Positions 1-8,166 of a DNA stretch of 46,582 bases are shown piece by piece. A model generated the notes under the pieces. That model was not told where the DNA came from and ran no database searches. It was given only the letters and a program-made list of their open reading frames with translations. The stretch comes from Flavobacteriales bacterium. Lineage in GTDB: Bacteria; Bacteroidota; Bacteroidia; NS11-12g; UBA955. The first letter of the stretch is position 1. Each line of letters begins with the position of its first letter. The position numbers and the translations under genes are program-made. The stretch is taken from NCBI GenBank assembly GCA_947457565.1, contig CANGWH010000010.1:1-46582 (forward strand), written 5' to 3'.

Positions 1-1610
1 GCAAACGTATCTTTAGTAGCCATTGTAACTACCGGAGGATCAGGGATAATCACTGTATCGCGGTAAATGGTTGGACAGTTGTCTGAGTTGTTTACCGTGT
101 GTACTATGATATATTTACCTCCCTTATAGAAAGTCATGGTATCGGTCTTCTTTGCACTGTAGAAGATTTCTTTACTACCCAAACTATCTCTAACACTCCA
201 ACGATAGGTTGGTACGCCTTTAAATGCAGCAGATACTTTAGCATTCATTCTAAATTTACCGCATTTCAAAATGGTGTATTCTCTTTCAGAAAAGGCTCTA
301 GGGTTTACTTTTACTTTAAAACCACGAATCGCAATGGATGGTTTTGGACAATGATTATCCGTTACTCGAACGGAGAATGAGTACGCCACATCCGAGGCCA
401 TTCCAATACCGGGTGTCCATTCAAAATCGGCATAGGCCAATCGCTTTTGATTCCATAAAGTTTTGTTAGCTATAGTAAATTTTGCTCCTGGTATACCTTT
501 GTTCCAATTCAATGAAGTTGTATCCGGGGTAGTTTGGTACGGTGTAAAGGTTTCGTCTTCCGTTTCTACTTTAAATTTGATTGTCTCACCTTCACAGACC
601 TTATATGAATAGGGACCAGAAACCGTTGGTGCTTTGTTATATCCGCAATCGTCTTTTACGATCAACTGCATATCTCGCCTAGTTTTACCAATAACGACCC
701 ATTTCTTTGTGGCGCTATCTTGCCGCCACTCCGTCATCTCAATAACCGCAATACCTACCTCATCGCACTTCGTTGGCGTGAAAATTATATCCCCAGTACT
801 TGTATCGAAATACAAGCCTCGGGGAGGGTTAGTTTTAATATTTGGCGAACACTTAATGGTGGTTGGAGGAATACAATAAGGAGTCATGAAATAACGAGCA
901 TCGAACGGCGATGCATAGCTTACAGAAGTACTTGGAATAGAACGGATACCTCTTACTAGAGCATAAGAAAACGAATCATAATCAACAGTATCAATCGCAC
1001 CGTTGTTAAAATAATACGCCTGGTTACAGCAAAGGAAACCAATAGGTTCATTACTCAACGATGGCGACGAATTACATTTCTTTGTAGATTTAGCGATGTT
1101 ACAAATATTAATCATACACGTTGAATTGAAATCATCGTTGGCTGGACCGGTTGTAATGGCTCCGTTCCTGCAACACTGACCAATATAAAAAGTAACTTCA
1201 CAACAACTGCTTTTATTTACAAAATTACTCAACGGTGTTTTGGTAAAATCTACGGTAACCTCGTACGTATGTTCCTCGATACCTTCTCCGGTTGAACCCG
1301 TGTTGGTGGGATTACAAGGCTTAGAGGCTGTTGAGCACCGCGGAGTTACGTCTCTGATGCCGGTTCTAGAAATACTCATGGAATAATTTCCACATCCATT
1401 TCCACCGTTGGTACCGCCAAAAACTCCAAATGTTGGGTTATTGAAAGAGATACCTCTACAATCGCGATAGATTTTTGCAATAATTTTATACTTTCCATTA
1501 CCTAAACATTGGTAAGCCATATCCGCACCCATCATGTGTGATGCATTAGACTTACTGGCAAAAAGAAAGCTAAAAAAAGCAAAAAATAAGAATCGTAATT
1601 TTCTATTCAT
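1..1610 (-). CDS. Secreted Cys-rich Bacteroidota surface protein of the 'SHxxGADMxYxCLG...YRDCRG' type; 3' end cut off by the left window edge
   Basis: Not in the ORF track because it has no stop inside the window. Reading the minus strand in the frame of 3-5 ... 1608-1610, I found no TAA/TAG/TGA. N-terminus reads as MNRKLRFLFFAFFSFLFASKSNA|SHMMGADMAYQCLGNGKYKIIAKIYRDCRGISF..., a signal peptide followed by a motif common at the mature N-terminus of large Bacteroidota secreted proteins. The start region contains poly-A/T runs, so the exact start is less certain. Confidence 0.75.
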   Translation of the reverse strand, partial: MNRKLRFLFFAFFSFLFASKSNASHMMGADMAYQCLGNGKYKIIAKIYRDCRGISFNNPTFGVFGGTNGGNGCGNYSMSISRTGIRDVTPRCSTASKPCNPTNTGSTGEGIEEHTYEVTVDFTKTPLSNFVNKSSCCEVTFYIGQCCRNGAITTGPANDDFNSTCMINICNIAKSTKKCNSSPSLSNEPIGFLCCNQAYYFNNGAIDTVDYDSFSYALVRGIRSIPSTSVSYASPFDARYFMTPYCIPPTTIKCSPNIKTNPPRGLYFDTSTGDIIFTPTKCDEVGIAVIEMTEWRQDSATKKWVVIGKTRRDMQLIVKDDCGYNKAPTVSGPYSYKVCEGETIKFKVETEDETFTPYQTTPDTTSLNWNKGIPGAKFTIANKTLWNQKRLAYADFEWTPGIGMASDVAYSFSVRVTDNHCPKPSIAIRGFKVKVNPRAFSEREYTILKCGKFRMNAKVSAAFKGVPTYRWSVRDSLGSKEIFYSAKKTDTMTFYKGGKYIIVHTVNNSDNCPTIYRDTVIIPDPPVVTMATKDTF

Positions 1611-1772
1611 ACGTTTGGTTTTGTATTATTTGACACACTAAGTGCAATTAGTGTTGCTCCAAAAATATAGTTTTTTATCAAAGATTCAAAAAACATAGCT
1701 ATTTACCTTCGTTTTTTTGACATTACAACTCAAAAATTACCGTAAAAAATTACAATTCACTAATTTTACAGC

Positions 1773-3059
1773 ATGAATAGTAAATACGCTAATCCCAATA
1801 ATAATTTATTCATAAAAAACAGAACCAAATTCTCCAATAAAATCAAGGATGGAGGTATGGCAGTTTTTCATAGCAATGATGAAGCCCCAAGGAATGGTGA
1901 CGCCTATTTCACTTTCCGACAACAATCAGACATTTACTATTTAACGGGCATCGATCAAGAGGACACCATATTGGTGCTATTTCCGAGTTCTCCCAACCCA
2001 ATGTACAGAGAAATGCTGTTTATAAAAGAGACCAGCGAGCAAATTGCGATATGGGACGGCGCAAGACTTACACCCAACCAAGCTCATGAAGTTTCAGGTG
2101 TTAGCAATGTATTTTGGTACCACGAGTTTTGGAGAACCATACATGCAGCCTTTTTATTATCGGAAACGATTTATTTAAATCTTAACGAAAATGATCGATT
2201 TACCGATAAAGTTCCCTATGCAGGCTTACGGTTTGCCCAAGAGATTATAGCCAAGTATCCTGCACATTCAACCAAACGATCAGCTCCAATCTTAGCCGAT
2301 TTGCGAATGAGAAAAGAACCGGAAGAAATCGAGCAACTCAAACAAGCAATTGCTATTACAAAAAAAGGATTTGACCGATTATTAACTTTTGTTAAGCCTG
2401 GAGTAATGGAATACGAAATAGAAGCAGAACTAATCCATGAGTTTATCAGAAACAGAAGTCGCGGATTTGCCTTCGATCCAATTATTGCTGGTGGAGCTAA
2501 TGCCTGTGTTCTGCATTACATCGACAATAACAAAATGGTTAAAGACGGAGATTTAATTTTACTTGATTTTGGCGCTGAATATGGTAACTATAATGGAGAT
2601 TTATCCCGTACAATTCCGGTAAATGGTAAATTTACTCAACGACAAAAAGATGTTTACAACGCCGTTCTTAATGTACAGCGGTTTGCGAAAACACTGCTAA
2701 AGCCAGGTATTTCCATCCCAGCCTACCACGAAGATGTATGTAAATTCATGACAGAAGAGTTATTAAAATTGAATTTATTATCGCAGGAAGAAGTGAAAGC
2801 AAACCCGAAGGCATTTATGAAATACTACATGCATGGAACTAGTCATCATTTGGGATTGGATGTACATGACGTAATGCATCGTTGGGGAAATTTAGACATT
2901 AATAATGTGGTTACTGTAGAACCGGGGATATACATTAGAGAAGAAGGTATCGGTATTCGAATAGAAAACGATGTTATAATCACCGAAACAGGAGTCATTG
3001 ATTTAATGGACGATTTCATCATCGAAACCGATGAAATAGAAGCTGCAATGGCCAAATAA
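1773..3059 (+). CDS. pepP: Xaa-Pro aminopeptidase (M24B, aminopeptidase P)
   Basis: ORF 428 aa; M24 metal ligands present: LLDFGAEYGNYNGDLSRT, HGTSHHLGLDVHD, VTVEPGIYI, GIRIENDVIIT. Confidence 0.92.
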   Translation: MNSKYANPNNNLFIKNRTKFSNKIKDGGMAVFHSNDEAPRNGDAYFTFRQQSDIYYLTGIDQEDTILVLFPSSPNPMYREMLFIKETSEQIAIWDGARLTPNQAHEVSGVSNVFWYHEFWRTIHAAFLLSETIYLNLNENDRFTDKVPYAGLRFAQEIIAKYPAHSTKRSAPILADLRMRKEPEEIEQLKQAIAITKKGFDRLLTFVKPGVMEYEIEAELIHEFIRNRSRGFAFDPIIAGGANACVLHYIDNNKMVKDGDLILLDFGAEYGNYNGDLSRTIPVNGKFTQRQKDVYNAVLNVQRFAKTLLKPGISIPAYHEDVCKFMTEELLKLNLLSQEEVKANPKAFMKYYMHGTSHHLGLDVHDVMHRWGNLDINNVVTVEPGIYIREEGIGIRIENDVIITETGVIDLMDDFIIETDEIEAAMAK

Positions 3060-3085
3060 AGACCGCAAAGCAAATTAAGATTTTT

Positions 3086-3754
3086 CTATTGCCAACCCAA
3101 TTGCCCTTTCAAGGGAACAAATTTACAATCGTTGAAAATTTCTTGCTTTACTTGCGTAGTTGACACCTTTGTAATTCTTAACATTTTTTGATCTTCCTTG
3201 GTATTTCCTACTGGAATAATCAACCTACCTCCTACTTTTAGCTGTTGAATTAATGTATCTGGTACATTAGGTGCGCCAGCGGTTACAATAATACAATCAT
3301 ACGGTGCAAAGCCTGGTATTCCCAACGAGCCATCACCGTGAAATAAAGAAATCTTTTGTTCTAACAATTGAAACAAATGAGCTGTTTGCTGCAATATTGG
3401 CAAGATAAATTCAACGCTATACACATCGGCGCCCATTGCCAACAAAATTGCTGCTTGATAACCGCTTCCAGTCCCTATTTCCAAGACTTTTTCTCCCTTA
3501 GACACACCCGATAACTGTGTTTGGTATGCTACGGTAAAGGGCTGGGAAATGGTTTGTCCATGATCTATAGGAAAAGCAGCATCCCTGTATACATACTGAT
3601 CAAAATCTTTAGGGAAAAACCACTGCCGTGGCACTGAATCTATTGCATTTAATACAACTTCAGAGGATATACCCTTGGTTCTAAGTTCTTCAACCAATCG
3701 TTTGCGTTGGCCTTTATGGATCAGAGTGTCTACTAAATCTACCTTTCTAATCAT
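3086..3754 (-). CDS. pcm: Protein-L-isoaspartate O-methyltransferase
   Basis: ORF 222 aa; KVLEIGTGSGYQAAIL SAM motif, 'DHGQTISQPF' PCMT signature region. Confidence 0.92.
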   Translation of the reverse strand: MIRKVDLVDTLIHKGQRKRLVEELRTKGISSEVVLNAIDSVPRQWFFPKDFDQYVYRDAAFPIDHGQTISQPFTVAYQTQLSGVSKGEKVLEIGTGSGYQAAILLAMGADVYSVEFILPILQQTAHLFQLLEQKISLFHGDGSLGIPGFAPYDCIIVTAGAPNVPDTLIQQLKVGGRLIIPVGNTKEDQKMLRITKVSTTQVKQEIFNDCKFVPLKGQLGWQ

Positions 3755-3821
3755 GTGTTCAAAAACCTTCCATTTCTGTTTTAATCAAATTATTTTCTTT
3801 GTAACACCGCAAAAGTAACAC

Positions 3822-4796
3822 ATGCACAATTCCATTTTAATTGGCTCAAAAAGAAAATCCGAAATTTTCGAAAATTTATTGACCAATAACGGCAATTTCA
3901 ATTTACTCGGTTTTATTGATCCTGATGACTCTACTAATTATAACTACTTAGGTGATTTTATAGTTGCAATGGAATACGCACAAAAAGCAGATGTGTTTTT
4001 TGTAGATCGTTCCGTGGACGCATTACCATTTGATTTAATCGCCAACTTAGTAAAATTTGGGAAGCATATTTTCTTTGATGGATATAGGCACTGGGAATTT
4101 GGATGTTGGGAAGCATTGCAAAAGTACAGTGCTGAATCCGGTTCGATATTACAGTTTTCCCATATTCTGCATAACAAACCATTATTTACATCGGCAGCAC
4201 AATTATTCAGGAAACCAAGATTTATAAAAATAGAAAAATATTGCGTTCCCCCAAAAAATGGAGAACTATCATCTTGGTTCTTTCAGCACCTTTTTCAAGA
4301 AATAGACTTAATTCTTAGAACGATAAATTCAAGTTTAAGAAGCATCCATGCCAGACCAATTTTTCTATTTGGCACTCAGGCAGATCTTCTAAACATCCAA
4401 TTAGAATTCAACAACGATGCAATAGCCGTAATTTCTGTGGGGAGAGCTGTTGAACCAGGTACTTTTGTGATGAATATTTATCAAAAAGACCGATTATTTT
4501 CTATTGATTTCTCTGAAAACACCATCAAAGAATTCCGTACGCCAGAAAATTCGGCTCAACTAACCTTGCATGAGGAACTATCGGCAGTTGCGACAGGGGA
4601 TAATGAAATTAAACAATTGGTGCAGATTGAGCGCTCTGTTATGCCATTTGATCCGTGGAAAATGGAAATTAGAAACTTTCAAGAAAATATCGAAAAACAC
4701 CTAACCCCCATCTCCAGTATCGATAATGGATTTGAAGTCACCTTTTTAGTAGAGCAAATTATAGAGCGTATTCAACGCAAATATCAAGAGGTTTAA
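3822..4796 (+). CDS. Gfo/Idh/MocA-like protein, apparently catalytically degenerate
   Basis: ORF 324 aa; overall layout resembles Bacteroidota Gfo/Idh/MocA oxidoreductases (Rossmann-like N-half with '...LLGFIDPDD...', C-half 'EIDLILRTINSSLRSIHARPIFLFGTQADLLNIQLEFNNDAIAVISVGRA'), but without GxGxxG or EKP. Confidence 0.6.
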   Translation: MHNSILIGSKRKSEIFENLLTNNGNFNLLGFIDPDDSTNYNYLGDFIVAMEYAQKADVFFVDRSVDALPFDLIANLVKFGKHIFFDGYRHWEFGCWEALQKYSAESGSILQFSHILHNKPLFTSAAQLFRKPRFIKIEKYCVPPKNGELSSWFFQHLFQEIDLILRTINSSLRSIHARPIFLFGTQADLLNIQLEFNNDAIAVISVGRAVEPGTFVMNIYQKDRLFSIDFSENTIKEFRTPENSAQLTLHEELSAVATGDNEIKQLVQIERSVMPFDPWKMEIRNFQENIEKHLTPISSIDNGFEVTFLVEQIIERIQRKYQEV

Positions 4797-4819
4797 TTCT
4801 ATTTCCTTATTTTCGCAAT

Positions 4820-5713
4820 GTGAATCGCCAGCCAAGCCAATTATTATTTTTTGTTCTTTTGGTTCTTGGTATTTTCGGATGTGAAAAAAAGTCCAACCAA
4901 ACCCCCTCTTTTTTAGTAGTTGATAGTGTAATAATGGATGTGCCCTCAGCGCAGGGAAATAACATTCATGAAATATCTGCATTACAAGTTTATGCTAATG
5001 GCGATTTTTTAGGATTATTTGAAATGCCTTTCAAAGTCCCGATTTTAAAATCGGGAAAAACTAAATTTCAATTCATTCCTTATGTTCGATTAAATGGCAG
5101 CAAAAACCAATGGGCGCCTCATCGCTGCTTTATTTCGAAAGATACTTTTTTAACAATAAATACATTAAGCAACACAGTCTATCTCCCTTCATTTACCTTG
5201 AAAGACAATGCTATTGTTAGGTTTGAAGAAGATTTCAATGATGGTAATTCGAAAATGAAGGCTGTACTTCTGAATAAAGGGGATTCATTATTTGTTGAAT
5301 CGAGGACCTTTGATTTAAATGGTAGATTCAGCTCTATTTCTCCGGTTTTTGTGGCTCGATTTAACGATCAAGATTCTGCAGGATTTATGGATTTTGGCAC
5401 ATTTGAATCATTTTCCGCCATGCCCAATGATGGTAAAAGCGTTCAATTTGATTTTGATATAAAAGCAGACTTGCCTGTTCAATTATCATTAATTAGAACT
5501 GTTAGCGGAAGAATACCTGAAGTTGTCCCTTATTTGTATATCAATCCAACAGATGGTAAATGGAAACGATTTTATGTTGATCTTGTTCATGAATTAAGCG
5601 GACAGACTGGCGCTGTGTCTATTCAAGTCTTATTCAGCATTAATAAACCTCCTGGAAAAATCGCTAAACGTGAAATTTGTTTGGATAATCTTCGTTTAAG
5701 TTATTTGAAATAA
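4820..5713 (+). CDS. Hypothetical lipoprotein (GTG start)
   Basis: ORF 297 aa; N-terminus MNRQPSQLLFFVLLVLGIFGCEKKSNQ with lipobox LGIFGC. Confidence 0.8.
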   Translation: MNRQPSQLLFFVLLVLGIFGCEKKSNQTPSFLVVDSVIMDVPSAQGNNIHEISALQVYANGDFLGLFEMPFKVPILKSGKTKFQFIPYVRLNGSKNQWAPHRCFISKDTFLTINTLSNTVYLPSFTLKDNAIVRFEEDFNDGNSKMKAVLLNKGDSLFVESRTFDLNGRFSSISPVFVARFNDQDSAGFMDFGTFESFSAMPNDGKSVQFDFDIKADLPVQLSLIRTVSGRIPEVVPYLYINPTDGKWKRFYVDLVHELSGQTGAVSIQVLFSINKPPGKIAKREICLDNLRLSYLK

Positions 5714-5714
5714 C

Positions 5715-7133
5715 ATGAATAAGCATAGACAGCAACTCTTGCACCTGGCAGCTGATTGGATCGCTGCTTCTTTAAGTTGGCTGGGCTTATTTTTCTTTCG
5801 TAAAAACGTAATTGAAGCAAGTAAACACGGTTATGAAATTCCAATTAATCAAGACCAGAATTTATATCTTGGATTGATATTTATCCCTATTGCTTGGATT
5901 ATTCTGTATACACTTAGTGGTTATTATCTGCATATTTTTCGAAGATCAAGATTAAAAGAATTAGAGTTTACTTTTAATCAAACTTTTATTGGAGTTACCG
6001 TAATATTTTTTGCGTTAATTCTAGACGATAGTATTAATAGTTACATCGACTATTATGAATCCGTTGGGGTTCTTTTTTTGTTGCATTTTGGCTCAACGAT
6101 TTTATTCAGACTTATAGTATCTACCCAAACTATTCATAACATTAAAAATAGAATTTGGGGATACCCAACAATAATTGTTGGTTGCGGCGAAAGGGCTATT
6201 AATTTATACAATGAACTAATTGCTCAAAAAAAATCTGAAGGGTTTTTCATACTGGGTTTTGTTAAAATATCGGAGAATTGTAGTGATAAATTCACTGGAG
6301 AATTACCCTTATTAGGTTCATGGGAGGATCTTCCTAAATTAATTAATATGCATCACATTGAGGATGTTATTTTATGTCCAGAAGCTTCAGAAAATGCCCA
6401 TATTACTGAAATCGTCGATTGCATTCAGAATGAAGAGGTACATCTTAAAATAATACCAGATCACTTTAGTTTGGTATTGGGTATGGTTAAAATGAACAAC
6501 ATTTTAGGAACAATGCTCGTAGAGGTAGATTTTGAGGTAATGCCAACTTGGCAAAAAATTGTTAAACGCGGGATTGACTTGGTAGTTTCTAGTATAGCAA
6601 TTGTTGTATTATTCCCTTTATTCTTAATTATTGGAATTGCAATTAAAATAGACAGCGAGGGTCCTGTAATATTCAAACAAGATCGCATTGGATATAAAGG
6701 AAAAGTCTTTAAAATATTGAAATTTAGGTCGATGAGAAACAATGCAGAATCCAATGGAACTCCAAGGTTAAGTCATGACCAAGACGAGCGAAGAACAAAG
6801 ATTGGGATATTCTTACGGCAAACACGATTGGATGAGTTGCCGCAGTTTTTCAATGTATTACTGGGTCAAATGAGTTTAGTTGGACCAAGACCTGAGCGAA
6901 GCTTTTTCATAGAACAAATTGTCTCTATAGCTCCCATTTACAGACGTTTGCACAGAATAAAGCCTGGTATTACATCTTGGGGGCAAATAAAATATGGGTA
7001 TGCTTCCAACGTTAATGAAATGGTAGATCGAATGAAATATGATATTCTATATTTGGAAAACATGTCGTTAAGTTTAGATTTCAAAATCATGGCTTACACT
7101 GCATTGATCATGGTTCAAGGTCGAGGAAAATAA
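5715..7133 (+). CDS. Exopolysaccharide polyprenyl glycosylphosphotransferase (priming sugar transferase, WcaJ/WbaP type)
   Basis: ORF 472 aa; multiple N-terminal TM segments, C-terminal bacterial sugar transferase domain: KRGIDLVVSSIAIVVLFPLFL...GPVIFKQDRIGYKGKVFKILKFRSM...RQTRLDELPQFFNVLLGQMSLVGPRPE. Confidence 0.93.
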   Translation: MNKHRQQLLHLAADWIAASLSWLGLFFFRKNVIEASKHGYEIPINQDQNLYLGLIFIPIAWIILYTLSGYYLHIFRRSRLKELEFTFNQTFIGVTVIFFALILDDSINSYIDYYESVGVLFLLHFGSTILFRLIVSTQTIHNIKNRIWGYPTIIVGCGERAINLYNELIAQKKSEGFFILGFVKISENCSDKFTGELPLLGSWEDLPKLINMHHIEDVILCPEASENAHITEIVDCIQNEEVHLKIIPDHFSLVLGMVKMNNILGTMLVEVDFEVMPTWQKIVKRGIDLVVSSIAIVVLFPLFLIIGIAIKIDSEGPVIFKQDRIGYKGKVFKILKFRSMRNNAESNGTPRLSHDQDERRTKIGIFLRQTRLDELPQFFNVLLGQMSLVGPRPERSFFIEQIVSIAPIYRRLHRIKPGITSWGQIKYGYASNVNEMVDRMKYDILYLENMSLSLDFKIMAYTALIMVQGRGK

Positions 7134-7149
7134 CCCCTTTGTAGAATTG

Positions 7150-7190
7150 TTTGTTATCAATAAGTGGCTTATTCCTTATTTTCGCGAGTA
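7150..7190 (+). promoter_or_regulatory. Candidate Bacteroidota promoter upstream of the ABC permease
   Basis: TTTG (7150-7153) and TATTTTCG (7177-7184), a match to TAnnTTTG with one mismatch; spacer is longer than usual. Also a direct repeat TTTCGCGA-gtag-TTTCGCGA nearby. Confidence 0.4.
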
Positions 7191-7203
7191 GTTTCGCGAA
7201 ACA

Positions 7204-8166
7204 ATGTCAAATACTCCTATTTCTTCCATTTGGCGATTAGTCCGAATTGAGAAACGAAATATTCGTTATCTTTTTATCTATGCCATTTTAGCTGGAGCAA
7301 TGAGTTTAACTATCCCATTAGGGATACAAACAATTGTTGGGATAGTGATGACGGGAAAATTAAGTTCTAGTTGGTATATTCTAGTAATCGGAATTTCCAT
7401 TTTAGTTGCATTTTCAGGAATAACCCGGTTGGCTCAGGTTACCATCTTAGATACGCTACAACGAAAATTATTTGTTCGCTATGCTATTAATTTTTCTGAG
7501 CAATTAAGCGAATTTAGAGAATCGAACGATAGTATTTCATTAGAAAAAAAATCAACCCGTTTTTTAGATATTGTAACATTACAAAAAAGTTTCTCAAAGT
7601 TAGTTTTTGACTTTTCCGGTCAAATGTTACAAATTCTTTCCGGGATTACTCTCCTATCAATTTACCATCCTAATTTTTTGATATTGGGTTTTTTCATTGT
7701 TATTATAGTCTATTTCGGACTCCAATTTACCTGGAAATCGGGATTTGAATCAGCCGGTTCTGAAAGTGCTTACAAGTTTGAAACTTCCGATACAATTAGG
7801 GATATGGCAGTTGGTGAATTAACGGAAGGAAGAATGCAAAAGTTAACCCAACAATTAATCAACAATATTGACGGGTACGTATACTACAGAAATAAACATT
7901 TTTCGATTTTACGGAAACAAATATTCTTCGCCGTGGCAGCAAAGGTTGTATTAACAGCAACCATGTTAATCATTGGTAGTAGCTTATTAATTAATCAAGA
8001 AATCACTTTGGGCCAATTTTTAGCCGCAGAAATTTTGATTATCACATTGCTAGATGGTGTAGAGAAGTTAATACTTACCGTAGAATATGTTTACGACTCG
8101 GGTATTGCAATAGAAAAACTTGAGTGTATTTCAAAACTCAAGGAAGGAGGTAAAACTCATGAATAA
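7204..8166 (+). CDS. ABC exporter transmembrane subunit (type I secretion/MsbA-like) lacking the nucleotide-binding domain
   Basis: ORF 320 aa; ABC-exporter TM domain pattern; protein stops at '...YVYDSGIAIEKLECISKLKEGGKTHE', where the linker to an NBD normally starts; no Walker A/B or LSGGQ anywhere in the ORF. Confidence 0.75.
   Translation: MSNTPISSIWRLVRIEKRNIRYLFIYAILAGAMSLTIPLGIQTIVGIVMTGKLSSSWYILVIGISILVAFSGITRLAQVTILDTLQRKLFVRYAINFSEQLSEFRESNDSISLEKKSTRFLDIVTLQKSFSKLVFDFSGQMLQILSGITLLSIYHPNFLILGFFIVIIVYFGLQFTWKSGFESAGSESAYKFETSDTIRDMAVGELTEGRMQKLTQQLINNIDGYVYYRNKHFSILRKQIFFAVAAKVVLTATMLIIGSSLLINQEITLGQFLAAEILIITLLDGVEKLILTVEYVYDSGIAIEKLECISKLKEGGKTHE

Noticed and set aside
99-959. 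Plus-strand ORFs 99..380, 634..879, 720..959
   Set aside because: Antisense to the long minus-strand secreted-protein CDS; compositions do not look like real proteins.
1555-1610. Possible frameshift or phase-variable homopolymer in the signal peptide of the left-edge CDS
   Set aside because: Several poly-A/T runs make hand counting unreliable. The reading with an uninterrupted MNRKLRFLFF...ASKSNA signal peptide is consistent with the frame that is open across the whole region, so I do not claim a frameshift.
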